DNA of 33,424 bases, from NCBI GenBank assembly GCA_035529935.1, contig DATKVT010000019.1:1-33424 (forward strand), given 5' to 3'. Under the pieces are notes generated by a model that worked only from the letters and a program-made list of their open reading frames with translations, searched no databases and had not been told where the DNA came from. Position numbers and translations under genes: made by a program. Source of the stretch: Williamwhitmania sp. Its GTDB lineage: Bacteria; Bacteroidota; Bacteroidia; Bacteroidales; Williamwhitmaniaceae. Each line of letters starts with the position of its first letter. The stretch's first letter is position 1. Below, in pieces: positions 10,101 to 18,031 of the stretch.

Positions 10101-10120
10101 AAGCTGAGTTAAAAAAGTAG
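7115..10120 (+). CDS. secDF: Fused protein-export membrane protein SecDF
   Basis: 1001-residue fusion of SecD and SecF, the proton-driven accessory of the SecYEG translocon in the inner membrane. After a first membrane helix (about 7-27) comes the SecD signature LGLDLKGGINVTLEV near residues 76-90, a large periplasmic portion, and a membrane block with GMAVDANVLIFERIREE. The SecF half begins around residue 690 with LNPGIDFTGGRSF and ends with a membrane block containing GASVYDTVIIFDRIRE. Residues of about 252-315 form a Lys/Ala/Ser/Thr-rich low-complexity insert, which I read as a flexible periplasmic linker. The fusion and length fit Bacteroidota SecDF. It is transcribed alone, between two terminators. 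Confidence 0.97.
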   Translation: MQNKGAFQLLAIVFALVCVYQLSFTFMAKRVESQAKVSPMGEKAYLDSISSKGVYNFLWLKDFTYKECTERELNLGLDLKGGINVTLEVSEADIIRSLSNFSTDSTFNKVMKIAMEEHANGQKDFVALFVNAWNKVVPNDRLARIFATFELKDKITPTSNNAQVEKVIRQEVDDAISNSYNVIRNRIDRFGVAQPNIQRLENSGRILVELPGAKDPSRIRKLLQGTANLEFWETYENSEIYPFLISANSKLRELASAKLANAPKEESSKVAVTKEVKKKETQATDTTNKLISAVQQSQDTTAKSASEAAFASENPLFKVLRPAVGQQGPFPGPSVGIAEAGDTARVDAYLAMPQIKALFPHDVKFLWSVKPMETNGNTYALIAIKISTRDGRAPLDGGVITDAREEFGNSGGGQAQVAMSMNATGSKVWARLTADNKGRCIAIVLDNYVYSYPVVNDEITGGNSQISGNFTIEEAKDLANVLKSGKLPAPARIIQEAIVGPSLGQATINSGMWSFLMSFMLIMIYMVVYYSRRGGFIADVTLIFNLFFLIGVLASFGAVLTLPGIAGIVLTMGMAVDANVLIFERIREEIRAGKGVNLAIADGHKHALSAIVDGNMTTLITALILYVFGSGPIRGFATTLAIGIVTSLFAALIISRLMIEFYVAKGFKITFSTKLSETAFTKVRIKFIEWRKYAYGMSITFLVIIAISLIVRGLNPGIDFTGGRSFVVKFDKPVQSTEVAITLEKVFGEAPEVKTYGSNKELKITTKYRINENGPTVDDEVDMKLYEGLKTYLPQGTTFATFDTANKISSDKVGPTVAKDIRKDAIIAVMFALLAIFVYIFLRFRNVTYGVGAIVSLAHDAIMVIGVYTLFYHRVSFPLEVDQSFIAAVLTIIGASVYDTVIIFDRIREYTHLYPKRERKDVLNDAMNHTLGRTFSTSFTTFIVLIPMFFLAGQGIQGFIFGLMVGIFFGSFSSVFVAAPVAYDLSRWREKRALKKAELKK

Positions 10121-10145
10121 TTTATAAAAAGCTATATTTCAGTTG

Positions 10146-10180
10146 AAACCCCGACCAATCATCGGGGTTTCTTCATTCTT
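10146..10180 (+). terminator. Rho-independent terminator after secDF
   Basis: AAACCCCGA at 10146-10154 pairs perfectly with TCGGGGTTT at 10162-10170 around a 7-nt loop, then a T-rich tail. It shows that a longer TTG-initiated version of the next gene, starting at 10143, is unlikely. Confidence 0.85.
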
Positions 10181-10232
10181 TTCATTCGCTGGTTCATCTA
10201 AAATGGCTATCTTTCGCCATAACTATTTTGCC

Positions 10233-10901
10233 ATGATAATTACTACGCAGGGGATTGAAAAATCTTTTGGGAGCTTGCAAGTGCTCAAGGGAATAGACCT
10301 TCAGGTTGAGGAAAACAAGCTGGTGTCCATTGTGGGTCCGTCCGGCGCAGGGAAGACTACATTTCTTCAGATTATGGGGACTCTATCAAATCCTGACAAA
10401 GGGAAGGTATTCATTGGGGGCACTGATATTACCAAGCTGAACTCGTCATCCTTGGCATTGTTTAGAAATCAGAAGTTGGGGTTTGTGTTCCAGTTCCACC
10501 ATCTACTTCCCGAATTTACCGCGCTCGAAAATATATGCATTCCTGCCTATATTGCCGGCACTAGAAAAAATATTGCTGAGAAGCGTGCCAGTGAGTTACT
10601 TGCCTTTTTAGGATTAAGCGAACGTGCGTCCCATAAGCCCACTGAATTGTCGGGTGGTGAGCAGCAGCGCGTGGCCGTTGCCAGAGCGCTGATTAATAAT
10701 CCGGCAGTGATCTTTGCCGATGAACCATCGGGCAATCTTGACACTGCGAATAAGCAGGAGCTGCACAGGCTATTTTTTCAGTTGAGAGATGAATTTGGTG
10801 TTACCATTGTGGTTGTTACGCACGACACCGAGCTGGCTGATAGTTCTGATGTTGTTTTCACCATGGTTGATGGGGTTATCTCCAATGCTAGGCATAGTTA
10901 A
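10233..10901 (+). CDS. lolD: ABC transporter ATPase, LolD/MacB-like
   Basis: 222 residues from the ATG at 10233. It is an ATPase subunit of the LolCDE/MacB-type ABC family, which extracts lipoproteins from the inner membrane (LolD) or powers FtsX-like permeases. Walker A GPSGAGKT (35-42), the Q-loop in [17 protein letters not shown], the signature LSGGEQQR (139-146), Walker [13 protein letters not shown] (159-170) and the H-loop VTHD are all intact. [15 protein letters not shown] is the typical LolD-class sequence. I rejected the upstream TTG start at 10143 because that segment is the secDF terminator and reads as non-protein-like. No LolC/LolE permease is adjacent, so the partner must be encoded elsewhere. 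It overlaps the next gene by 17 bp. Confidence 0.88.
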   Translation: MIITTQGIEKSFGSLQVLKGIDLQVEENKLVSIVGPSGAGKTTFLQIMGTLSNPDKGKVFIGGTDITKLNSSSLALFRNQKLGFVFQFHHLLPEFTALENICIPAYIAGTRKNIAEKRASELLAFLGLSERASHKPTELSGGEQQRVAVARALINNPAVIFADEPSGNLDTANKQELHRLFFQLRDEFGVTIVVVTHDTELADSSDVVFTMVDGVISNARHS

Positions 10902-11667
10902 CTTACAGAAGGTTAAGCAACTGCTTGATAGTCGTCTGGATGCATATTTAGCACCAGAGTTTATACAGCACGACCCTGTTCAAATTCCCCATCTGTTTCG
11001 AAATAAGGAGGATATCGAAATCGCCGGGTTGCTTGCTGCTACCATTTCATGGGGGCAGCGTAAGTCCATAATTATGGGAGCAAAACGCATTATTTCCCTT
11101 ATGGATGGCGCCCCATTTGATTTCGTGCAAAATCATACACCTGCCGATTTAAGGAGGCTCCAAGGGTTTGTTTACCGAACCTTTAATGGTAACGATTTAG
11201 TCGCATTTATTGGTCAGCTTCAGGGAATATATCACCATTCAGGTGGACTTGAAGTTGTATTTTCCTCCGGCTTTATGCGTGGTGGAATTGTGGGCGCACT
11301 GTCGGAATTTAGGGCAAAAATGTTGGTAGGTATTGGCGATTCTCACATGTCCAAGCACGTGGCCAATGTTGATAAGGGTTCGGCTTGCAAGCGGTTGAAT
11401 ATGTTTTTGCGATGGATGGTTCGATCGGATGCTAGCGGTGTTGATTTTGGCTTATGGAATCAGATACCAGCAAGTGCGCTGGCAATACCTTTGGATGTAA
11501 ACACGGCGTTAGCATCACGAATGCTGGGTTTGCTTTCTCGGAAGCAGAACGATTGGCGCGCCGTTGTTGAACTAACGGAGCAACTTCAAAAGATTGATCC
11601 TATTGACCCTATTAAGTATGATTTTGCCCTTTTTTCCATTGGTCAGAGTAAAGATTATCCATTGTAA
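10885..11667 (+). CDS. TIGR02757/DUF2400 family protein, function unknown
   Basis: 260 residues from the ATG at 10885, which overlaps the end of lolD by 17 bp. I recognise the family by [21 protein letters not shown] near residues 51-71, LRWMVRSD and the [17 protein letters not shown] segment. It is a conserved, mainly Bacteroidota (and some proteobacterial) protein of undetermined role. The protein is mostly helical, without signal peptide or membrane segment, so presumably cytoplasmic. The pattern of helices and the IPLDVNT segment recall helix-hairpin-helix DNA glycosylase folds, but I cannot establish this. A longer ORF beginning at 10789 runs inside lolD and was rejected. The trmN6 gene follows after 2 bp, so the three genes are likely translationally coupled. 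Confidence 0.85.
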   Translation: MLGIVNLQKVKQLLDSRLDAYLAPEFIQHDPVQIPHLFRNKEDIEIAGLLAATISWGQRKSIIMGAKRIISLMDGAPFDFVQNHTPADLRRLQGFVYRTFNGNDLVAFIGQLQGIYHHSGGLEVVFSSGFMRGGIVGALSEFRAKMLVGIGDSHMSKHVANVDKGSACKRLNMFLRWMVRSDASGVDFGLWNQIPASALAIPLDVNTALASRMLGLLSRKQNDWRAVVELTEQLQKIDPIDPIKYDFALFSIGQSKDYPL

Positions 11668-11669
11668 GC

Positions 11670-12380
11670 ATGTCGTCATTTCGTTTTAAACAGTTTACTA
11701 TCAACCAGCAGAATGTCCCCATGAAGGTTAATACCGATGGGGTGCTCCTTGGGGCGTGGGCTGATGTTGATAATATGGCTTCAATTTTAGACGTTGGCAC
11801 AGGCACGGGCGTTATTGCCCTAATGCTGGCTCAGCGCAATTTAACCGCACTTGTCGATGCAGTAGAGATAGATCAACAGGCTGTTGCAATTGCAGAACAA
11901 AATATAGCAAACTCGCCATGGAGCGAACGAATCGCTGTGATTGGGTCCAGCTTTCAAGCGTATGCTGACAGCTCTGCATTGAAGTATAGCCTCATAGTGT
12001 CCAACCCTCCTTTTTTTCTTAGTGCATTAAAATCGCCTAGTCAAAGCAGAAATTTGTCTAGGCATGCCGACATTTTACCCTATGAAGCATTGTTGGAAGG
12101 TGTTGATAAGCTTTTAGCGGAAACAGGTGTTTTTGCAGGCGTTTTCCCCTATGCAGAGTCGAACGTATTTATTGCCCTTGCCGTTAACTTTGGGCTTTAC
12201 TGCCGACGAAAGATATACGTTCAAACCGTTTCCGGAGGTCGGATTAAGCGGGTTCTGCTTGAACTATCAAGAGAACGGGTTACACCAATGGAAGGTAATT
12301 TAGCAATCGAAGAGCACGGTGGAAAAGGGTATACAACCGATTATCGCAATCTTACAAAAGACTTTTACCTTGCATTTTAA
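11670..12380 (+). CDS. trmN6: tRNA1(Val) (adenine(37)-N6)-methyltransferase
   Basis: 236 residues. An SAM-dependent N6-adenine methyltransferase of the TrmN6/YfiC family, which modifies A37 of tRNA-Val. The SAM-binding motif DVGTGTGVIALMLAQR lies at 41-56, an acidic loop VEIDQQA at 65-71, and the catalytic NPPFF at 112-116, the signature of N6-adenine enzymes. An N-terminal FRFKQFTINQQNVPMKVNTDGVLLGAW block is typical of this family. It follows the TIGR02757 gene with only 2 bp between stop and start. The family call is strong; the exact tRNA position is by homology. Confidence 0.92.
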   Translation: MSSFRFKQFTINQQNVPMKVNTDGVLLGAWADVDNMASILDVGTGTGVIALMLAQRNLTALVDAVEIDQQAVAIAEQNIANSPWSERIAVIGSSFQAYADSSALKYSLIVSNPPFFLSALKSPSQSRNLSRHADILPYEALLEGVDKLLAETGVFAGVFPYAESNVFIALAVNFGLYCRRKIYVQTVSGGRIKRVLLELSRERVTPMEGNLAIEEHGGKGYTTDYRNLTKDFYLAF

Positions 12381-12423
12381 TCTTGAAGCAGCTGTATGGG
12401 AGACTGTTGCTTTGAGTGGAAAA

Positions 12424-12448
12424 AAAGAGGCTGATATTCAGCCTCTTT
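12424..12448 (-). terminator. Terminator between converging trmN6 and saccharopine dehydrogenase genes
   Basis: AAAGAGGCTGA at 12424-12434 pairs perfectly with its complement at 12438-12448 around a 3-nt loop. On the minus strand it is followed by a run of T residues, so it mainly ends the minus-strand gene; it may also stop trmN6 transcripts. Confidence 0.85.
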
Positions 12449-12453
12449 CATGA

Positions 12454-13788
12454 TTACAAGTTGGTTCGCTCCTCAATGAATTTCACTCCGTAATTCTCTA
12501 ACTCTTTGAGAATAGGCGTGTAAAGATGAGGTTTAATGGGCACCACAACTCCTTTTTCTTTAATTTCACCTGTTAGAAGCAGCTTGGTTGCAATGGCGAG
12601 CGGAGTGCCAACTGTGATGGACATGGCCGTATTTAGTTGATCTTTTCCCTTAATTACCAGTGTAGAGGTAATCCGCTCCTTTTTTCCATATAGTTCATAG
12701 TCGAACCGATGCTGCATTACAATCATGTCCTTATCTTCTGGATCAAGAACCCACTTCTCTTCCAATATTTTCTGAACGATTTGGGCTGGTGAGGCGTTTG
12801 GTAACCCAACCTTCTTTTCCTCGAAGATCCCTAGCCACTGCAATTTGGAAAATATATTAGGATCGTTTGCCAGTGGAATCTCTTTTCTAATTTTATCTTC
12901 TACCGTTTGCGTGGGGTGGTATGCCAAAAAGCTATTGATGAAGCTGCGGTAAGTCAGGTTTTCTGAATCGGGAACCTTGTAGGTATCGTCAGTTGCACCC
13001 AGCTGCACAAATACATCCCAGGCTTTGCAGTAACCTTTCTTACGCATGGTGCCACGCATAATAGATGGTATATTTTCTAGGGAGTATATTTTCTTGTATT
13101 GTAGTGAATCACGGTTAGGATAAACCTCAAATTCGCCCATATCGAGAACATTTACCGTAAATGCGCGACTATAAAGGCGATGGTAGGGAATAAATTTCAC
13201 CTGCCCCATCTCCTGATATTGGGCAACTCCTTGCCCGGCCAATACCACATTTCTTGGGTTCCAGGTAAATTTATAGTTCCAAGGGTTGTTGTCATACTCC
13301 GGCGCAACAAGGCCACCTGTGTTCGACATAAAGCCAAGCATTTTTCCACCCTTAGCCTTAATCTCGTCTATCACCTTCATGGCCGACATGTGATCGATAC
13401 CAGGGTCCACGCCCAGTTCGTTGAGAAGGGAGATACCTTTTGCTTTTGCCTCAGCATCCAACGATTTCATGGCATCGGAAACGTAAGAAGCCGTAAGCAT
13501 GTTCTTGCCTTGGGCTACACATTCCTTTGCCACAACAGGGTGCATAAAGGCGGGTAACATGGAAATTACCGCATCGGCACCAGTTATTTCTGTAGTTAAT
13601 TGTTTTGAGTCAGAAAGGTCAAACTTGAAGGCTGAACCGTTGGGGTGCTTGTTGACTTTTCTCTGAGCTGTTTCTAGTGATAGGTCCCCAACCTTCACCT
13701 TCCAATTTAACGAGGTAGAGTGGTCGAGTAAATAGGCAATAAGGCTTGTGGATGACAGGCCTGCACCTAGAACAAGAATGGTTTTCAT
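12454..13788 (-). CDS. Saccharopine dehydrogenase-like oxidoreductase (LYS9 type)
   Basis: 444 residues. The N-terminal Rossmann fold has GAGLSSTSLIAYLL at 8-21 and acts on NAD(P); GADAVISMLPAFMHP and GVDPGIDHMSAMKVIDE are typical of the saccharopine reductase branch. The C-terminal domain (about 130-435) fits the Sacchrp_dh_C family, with NTGGLVAPEYDNNPWNYKFTW as a clear family block. The length matches yeast Lys9 (saccharopine reductase). In bacteria such proteins act in lysine metabolism, or as related carboxynorspermidine/lysine dehydrogenases, so I do not assign a definite substrate. No lysine gene is adjacent. The family is certain; the reaction is a probable assignment. Confidence 0.8.
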   Translation of the reverse strand: MKTILVLGAGLSSTSLIAYLLDHSTSLNWKVKVGDLSLETAQRKVNKHPNGSAFKFDLSDSKQLTTEITGADAVISMLPAFMHPVVAKECVAQGKNMLTASYVSDAMKSLDAEAKAKGISLLNELGVDPGIDHMSAMKVIDEIKAKGGKMLGFMSNTGGLVAPEYDNNPWNYKFTWNPRNVVLAGQGVAQYQEMGQVKFIPYHRLYSRAFTVNVLDMGEFEVYPNRDSLQYKKIYSLENIPSIMRGTMRKKGYCKAWDVFVQLGATDDTYKVPDSENLTYRSFINSFLAYHPTQTVEDKIRKEIPLANDPNIFSKLQWLGIFEEKKVGLPNASPAQIVQKILEEKWVLDPEDKDMIVMQHRFDYELYGKKERITSTLVIKGKDQLNTAMSITVGTPLAIATKLLLTGEIKEKGVVVPIKPHLYTPILKELENYGVKFIEERTNL

Positions 13789-14174
13789 GAGTTAGTGGTA
13801 GTTATGTAAAATATGGTTTGAAACTAGTGATTATTATTTACCGAATGAAATCGATTGTTAAATACAAAGCAAGTAGCGACCAATGTCGTCAATTAAAGCA
13901 GCGAAATAGTTGCTGTTGATTAAAACAATATCACCTATAGTTCTCAAGCAATTATTGCTGCCAAATTCCAAAAAGCAACCCCTCAATCGCGAGGATGATA
14001 ACCCTTTTATTTTTACAAAAATATACTGTTTTTTTTCTGAGGCATAGGCAAACCTTGTGTTATAGGGCATTAAATTGCAAACGTTTTAGCACGACTATTT
14101 TCTTCGTTTGAGTATTTCATTATCCATCTTTTTTTTCTTTATTACCTTTGTAATTCACTAATAACTCAGAAGCA
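13789..14174. other. Intergenic region upstream of mutS
   Basis: 386 bp of AT-rich spacer between the divergent saccharopine dehydrogenase-like gene and mutS. A 70-codon minus-strand reading frame at 13858-14070 shows no recognisable domain and I do not call it a gene. A candidate -7 element for mutS lies at 14143-14150. No RNA gene or terminator is evident. Confidence 0.6.
14143..14150 (+). promoter_or_regulatory. Candidate -7 element (TACCTTTG) of the mutS promoter
   Basis: TACCTTTG fits TAnnTTTG. It lies only 24 bp before the TTG start codon, predicting a very short leader and arguing against any further-upstream start. No good -33 box is present. Confidence 0.5.
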
Positions 14175-16790
14175 TTGTCCTCTTACGATAAGTATGTGGA
14201 AACTCCACTAATGAAACAGTATGTAGCCATAAAGCGACAGCATCCTGATGCAATTTTACTTTTTAGGGTTGGTGACTTCTATGAAACTTTTGGGGAGGAT
14301 GCCATCAAAGCCAGTGAAATTTTGGGAATCACTTTGACTCGAAGAGCGAATGGTGCTGCTGCATATGTTGAGCTAGCTGGATTTCCGCACCATGCACTCG
14401 ACACCTATCTTCCTAAGCTTGTAAGGGCTGGCCAACGGGTCGCAATTTGTGAGCAACTCGAAGATCCGAAGCTTACAAAAAACATTGTTAAGCGTGGAAT
14501 CACTGAACTCATTACCCCAGGCGTTTCCTTTAACGATAGTGTGCTGGAGCGTAGGGAGAACAACTTTCTTGCTTCTGTATACATTGGAAAGTCTGTTGGC
14601 GGAGTCTCTTTTCTTGATATTTCAACCGGCGAATTTTTACTGGCCGAGGGACCTTTTGAATACATCGATAAGCTACTTGCAAACTTCAACCCTAAGGAAG
14701 TTTTGGTTGAAAAGGCTAAAAGCGCTGATTTTCTTGAAATATTTGGAACCAAGTATAACCTCTTTAAGCTCGACGATTGGATTTATAGTCCCGACGTTGG
14801 ACGGGAGAAGTTGGAGAAACAGTTTCAGGTGAATTCACTTAAAGGATTTGGCGTGGATAGCCTGACTTTTGGGCTTGCCGCAGGCGGCGCAATTCTATAC
14901 TATCTTGAGCTCACTCAGCATACTCAACTTAAGCATGTTACCACAGTAGCACGAATCGATCAGGAGCATTATGTTTGGCTCGATAAGTTTACGGTTCGAA
15001 ATCTTGAACTCTTCGGCTCAGTGAATGAGGGTGGTCGAACGCTGTTGGGTATTCTCGATAAAACGACAACGCCTATGGGGGCAAGGATGCTGCGACGGTG
15101 GATTAGTCTACCGTTAAAAGATGTTTCCCCCATAAAGGAGCGTTTAAATGCCGTTGAACATCTCATCCAACATCCGGAGGAGAAGGGGCTGTTGCAGGAA
15201 AAGTTACGCGAACTTGGCGATTTGGAGCGAATTGTATCGCGGGCAGCGGTTGGCAGAGTAAACCCTCGCGAGTTGGTTCAGCTTCGGCTGGCACTTACCT
15301 TAATCGATCCAATTAAGGAGCATTGTAAGGAGTCAGGTGACGTTTCTCTCGTGAAAATTGGCGACCAGCTTAACCCTTGTGTGGTTATTAGGGAGAGGTT
15401 ACAGCTGGAATTGGTTGATGATCCACCAACGTTGGTTGCCAAAGGGAATGTAATTGCCCAAGGGGTGAATACGGAACTGGATGAATTGCGCTCTATTGCT
15501 TTTTCCGGCAAGGACTATTTGCTGAACCTACAGCAGCGCGAGGCAGAAAGAACGGGTATATCATCACTGAAAGTTAGCTTCAACAATGTATTTGGTTACT
15601 ACATCGAAGTTCGTAATGCGCATAAAGAAAAAGTTCCAACCGATTGGATTCGCAAGCAAACGCTTGTAAATGCTGAGCGATATATTACTGCAGAACTAAA
15701 GGAGTATGAGGAAAAAATTCTTGGTGCTGAGGAAAAGATTCTCTCAATTGAGCAGGCTGTATACTCCGATTTGGTACTAGCACTGCTCGACTATATAGCA
15801 CCAATTCAGCATAACGCTGCACTACTTGCCCGTCTTGACTGTCTACTATCATTTGCAGAAGTGTCCGTTGCCTTTGGGTATGAGAAACCGGAGATTCATG
15901 ATGGGTTCACATTGTCCATTAAGGACGGTCGCCATCCGGTAATTGAGCGGATGCTTCCTCCCGGGGAGGAGTATGTGTCTAACAACGTGGATATGGACAC
16001 CGAGCAGCAGCAGCTTATCATTATCACCGGACCAAACATGTCAGGAAAGTCTGCTTTGCTAAGGCAGACAGCCTTAATAGTTCTAATGGCACAAGTAGGA
16101 TGTTTTGTTCCCGCCTCTAGCGCATCAATAGGTGTGGTGGATAAAATATTTACACGGGTAGGGGCATCCGACAACATTTCGATGGGTGAGAGTACGTTTA
16201 TGGTCGAGATGCATGAGGCTGCAAGCATCCTTAATAACCTATCGGATAGAAGCCTGATTCTTCTCGATGAAATTGGACGTGGCACAAGCACTTACGATGG
16301 CATTTCAATTGCATGGGCTATGGCTGAGTTCATTCATAACCATCCTACGGCACGGGCAAAGACCCTGTTTGCAACCCACTACCATGAGCTAAATGAGATG
16401 GCTGAATTCTTCCCTCGAATCAAAAACTTCAATGTTAGTGTGAAGGAACTAGACAACAAAGTGCTTTTTATACGGAAATTGGTTCCTGGAGGCAGTGCGC
16501 ATAGCTTTGGTATTCATGTGGCACGTATGGCTGGAATGCCCCAGAGCGTTGTCCGCAGGGCGGAAGAAATTCTTATCCAATTGGAAAAATCGCATCAGCA
16601 AAAGCAATTGGAAAAGCCTGTTAATGATATCGTTGAAAAAAGCGAGGGTTTTCAGTTAAGTTTTTTCCAGCTGGAGGATCCAGTCTTAAAGAGAATCAGG
16701 GATGAGATAATAGGATTGGACCTAAATAACCTAACTCCAATTGATGCAATGAACAAGCTGAACGAAATCAAGAAGATAGCTGGACTGTAA
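14175..16790 (+). CDS. mutS: DNA mismatch repair protein MutS (TTG start)
   Basis: 871 residues; recognises mismatches and starts repair. The mismatch-reading Phe-x-Glu motif is in GDFYETF (F35-Y36-E37). Connector, core and clamp domains follow in the normal order. The C-terminal ATPase has Walker A GPNMSGKS (619-626), Walker [17 protein letters not shown] (D698-E699) and the ATHYHEL H-loop. The first codon is TTG: the in-frame stop at 14151-14153 leaves no upstream ATG, and the next ATG is codon 13, inside the conserved TPLMKQY block that MutS proteins need, so TTG is the best start. Full length with no mutation in key motifs. No mutL neighbour. Confidence 0.95.
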   Translation: MSSYDKYVETPLMKQYVAIKRQHPDAILLFRVGDFYETFGEDAIKASEILGITLTRRANGAAAYVELAGFPHHALDTYLPKLVRAGQRVAICEQLEDPKLTKNIVKRGITELITPGVSFNDSVLERRENNFLASVYIGKSVGGVSFLDISTGEFLLAEGPFEYIDKLLANFNPKEVLVEKAKSADFLEIFGTKYNLFKLDDWIYSPDVGREKLEKQFQVNSLKGFGVDSLTFGLAAGGAILYYLELTQHTQLKHVTTVARIDQEHYVWLDKFTVRNLELFGSVNEGGRTLLGILDKTTTPMGARMLRRWISLPLKDVSPIKERLNAVEHLIQHPEEKGLLQEKLRELGDLERIVSRAAVGRVNPRELVQLRLALTLIDPIKEHCKESGDVSLVKIGDQLNPCVVIRERLQLELVDDPPTLVAKGNVIAQGVNTELDELRSIAFSGKDYLLNLQQREAERTGISSLKVSFNNVFGYYIEVRNAHKEKVPTDWIRKQTLVNAERYITAELKEYEEKILGAEEKILSIEQAVYSDLVLALLDYIAPIQHNAALLARLDCLLSFAEVSVAFGYEKPEIHDGFTLSIKDGRHPVIERMLPPGEEYVSNNVDMDTEQQQLIIITGPNMSGKSALLRQTALIVLMAQVGCFVPASSASIGVVDKIFTRVGASDNISMGESTFMVEMHEAASILNNLSDRSLILLDEIGRGTSTYDGISIAWAMAEFIHNHPTARAKTLFATHYHELNEMAEFFPRIKNFNVSVKELDNKVLFIRKLVPGGSAHSFGIHVARMAGMPQSVVRRAEEILIQLEKSHQQKQLEKPVNDIVEKSEGFQLSFFQLEDPVLKRIRDEIIGLDLNNLTPIDAMNKLNEIKKIAGL

Positions 16791-16853
16791 TATTGATAAA
16801 GCTTTGAACTTGATGAGAGACCTGAAAAAAAATGGAAAAAAGGGCAGAAAACA

Positions 16854-16883
16854 TTTGTGGAAAGAAAAATTGATTTATATTTG
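16854..16883 (+). promoter_or_regulatory. Promoter of the tRNA-Gly/tRNA-Leu operon
   Basis: TTTG (16854-16857), 18 nt, TATATTTG (16876-16883): a full match to the Bacteroidota housekeeping consensus, ending 34 bp before tRNA-Gly. Confidence 0.85.
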
Positions 16884-16917
16884 CACTCGCAATCGCAAGC
16901 CGAGCATGGCAAACGAT

Positions 16918-16990
16918 GCGGGAGTAGCTCAGTTGGTAGAGCACAACCTTGCCAAGGTTGGGGTCGCGGGTCCGAGTCCCGTCTCCCGCT
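16918..16990 (+). tRNA. tRNA-Gly (anticodon GCC)
   Basis: A 73-nt cloverleaf. The acceptor stem GCGGGAG pairs with CTCCCGC, the D arm is GCTC/GAGC, the anticodon arm is CAACC-TTGCCAA-GGTTG with GCC at 16951-16953, and the T arm has a TCCGAGT loop. The discriminator is T and the CCA end is not encoded. Confidence 0.96.
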
Positions 16991-17004
16991 CTTTTTTTTA
17001 ACGG

Positions 17005-17089
17005 GCCCGGATGGCGGAACTGGTAGACGCGCAGGACTTAAAATCCTGTGACCATTGCGGTTGTGCGGGTTCGATCCCCGCTCCGGGTA
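17005..17089 (+). tRNA. tRNA-Leu (anticodon TAA)
   Basis: An 85-nt class II tRNA. The acceptor GCCCGGA pairs with TCCGGGT (first pair G-U). The anticodon stem CAGGA/TCCTG holds loop CTTAAAA with TAA at 17039-17041. A long variable arm and a standard T arm (GGTTCGATCCCC) follow. CCA is not encoded. It lies 14 nt after tRNA-Gly and shares its promoter and terminator. Confidence 0.95.
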
Positions 17090-17104
17090 CAGATGAAATT
17101 AATG

Positions 17105-17133
17105 ACCTTCTGATTTTTCAGAAGGTTTTTTTT
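17105..17133 (+). terminator. Terminator of the tRNA-Gly/tRNA-Leu operon
   Basis: ACCTTCTGA (17105-17113) pairs perfectly with 17118-17126 around TTTT, followed by about seven more T residues. Confidence 0.93.
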
Positions 17134-17216
17134 ATGCCTTTTGGGTTCCCACTACCATTGATGAAGATTTTATAATGGGTTCCACGTTTGCCCATCCGAT
17201 TTTGTCGACCATGGTG

Positions 17217-17255
17217 TACAAAAAAAGCACCATCAGCAATGGTGCTTTTTTTGTA
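17217..17255. terminator. Bidirectional terminator, perfect 17-bp stem
   Basis: TACAAAAAAAGCACCAT (17217-17233) is perfectly complementary to 17239-17255 around a 5-nt loop. The A and T tracts give a U run on either strand. It separates the tRNA operon (plus) from the ECF sigma gene (minus). Confidence 0.92.
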
Positions 17256-17271
17256 GCTATGTTATAGCTGT

Positions 17272-17775
17272 CTACCTATCGTAGTCTTTTAACGTTTTCA
17301 TTAACTTTTGACGTGAGAAAAAGATTCTACTTTTTACAGTCCCAATTTTAAGATTCAACTCCTCTGCAATCTCCTTATACTTGAAGCCGGAGGTGTGCAT
17401 CTGGAACGGAATTCGGAATTCGTCTTCAAGCTGGTCAATTTTCTTGCTGATCTCACTATGGGAATACTCCATTTCCGGATTGGTCATGTTGTCCGGGCGA
17501 GAGTTCATTAAGTATTGGTTATCGCTTGAGTCGAAAGTGGTGTTCTGCTTTACCGACTTACGGTAGTTATTAATAAAGGTATTCTTCATGATAGTGAAAG
17601 TCCATGCCTTAAGATTGGTGTTTTCTTCAAATTTATCCTGATACATCAATGCCTTTAGGTATGTTTCCTGAAGTAAATCCTTTGCATCTTCTCTGTTCAT
17701 CGTCAAGCTGTAGGCAAACCTCTCAAGGTTTGATTCCAAGTCGACTAGCTGTGTGTGAAATTCTACTGCTGTCAT
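17272..17775 (-). CDS. ECF-type RNA polymerase sigma factor
   Basis: 167 residues from the ATG at 17775. Sigma region 2 (about 15-85) has DLLQETYLKAL and NLKAWTFTIMKNTFINNYRK; region 4 (about 105-160) has FKYKEIAEELNLKIGTVKSRIFFSRQKL, a typical sigma-4 helix-turn-helix. It redirects RNA polymerase to a set of promoters not identifiable here. No anti-sigma gene is adjacent; the upstream neighbour on the same strand is a MerR/B12 regulator, an arrangement reminiscent of light-response loci where LitR/CarH controls an ECF sigma factor. A longer version starting at 17856 was rejected: that start lies on the -33 box of the gene's own promoter. Repeats around the promoter suggest control by an operator-binding protein. 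Confidence 0.93.
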   Translation of the reverse strand: MTAVEFHTQLVDLESNLERFAYSLTMNREDAKDLLQETYLKALMYQDKFEENTNLKAWTFTIMKNTFINNYRKSVKQNTTFDSSDNQYLMNSRPDNMTNPEMEYSHSEISKKIDQLEDEFRIPFQMHTSGFKYKEIAEELNLKIGTVKSRIFFSRQKLMKTLKDYDR

Positions 17776-17803
17776 GGCTCTATGATGTTTTGTTATTTTG
17801 AAA

Positions 17804-17955
17804 TAATCTAAATAAACGTTGAAACAAATATACAATAGAGTTAAACAACTAAGCAAGAACGGAGCGGTATTGCGGCTAACTTTAAGCTTGTAGTCTAAAT
17901 AATATAAATCTGTATTGGTTGTAGATGTAAGTTGTTTGTTAATCTAGTCTAAATA
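17804..17955. repeat. Three copies of TARTCTAAATA around the ECF sigma promoter
   Basis: TAGTCTAAATA occurs at 17891-17901 and 17945-17955, and TAATCTAAATA at 17804-17814. The first two are each followed by ATATAAAT. One copy abuts the predicted transcription start of the sigma gene; the other two lie upstream. All are in the same orientation. Candidate operators, possibly for the neighbouring MerR/B12 regulator. Confidence 0.6.
17825..17856 (-). promoter_or_regulatory. Promoter of the ECF sigma factor gene
   Basis: On the minus strand: TTG (17856-17854), 21 nt, TATATTTG (17832-17825). The predicted transcription start is near 17818, some 43 bp before the ATG. Confidence 0.7.
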
Positions 17956-18031
17956 GAATATAAATAAAATACGATGTTAACTCTTTTTGTAAAATATTGA
18001 TATTCAGAAATTTTGATAGTGTTAAGAAGCG

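Noticed and set aside
10143..10232. N-terminal extension of lolD from a TTG
   Set aside because: The segment is the secDF terminator hairpin; the ATG at 10233 starts a normal ABC ATPase N-terminus.
13858..14070. 70-codon minus-strand reading frame upstream of mutS
   Set aside because: No recognisable domain, no clear promoter, and it lies in an AT-rich spacer where chance frames are common.
16918..17133. Integration site for a mobile element at the tRNA-Gly/Leu genes
   Set aside because: No integrase, no repeated tRNA end and only housekeeping genes nearby.
17776..17856. N-terminal extension of the ECF sigma factor
   Set aside because: It would start on the -33 box of the gene's own promoter; the ATG at 17775 gives the usual ECF length.
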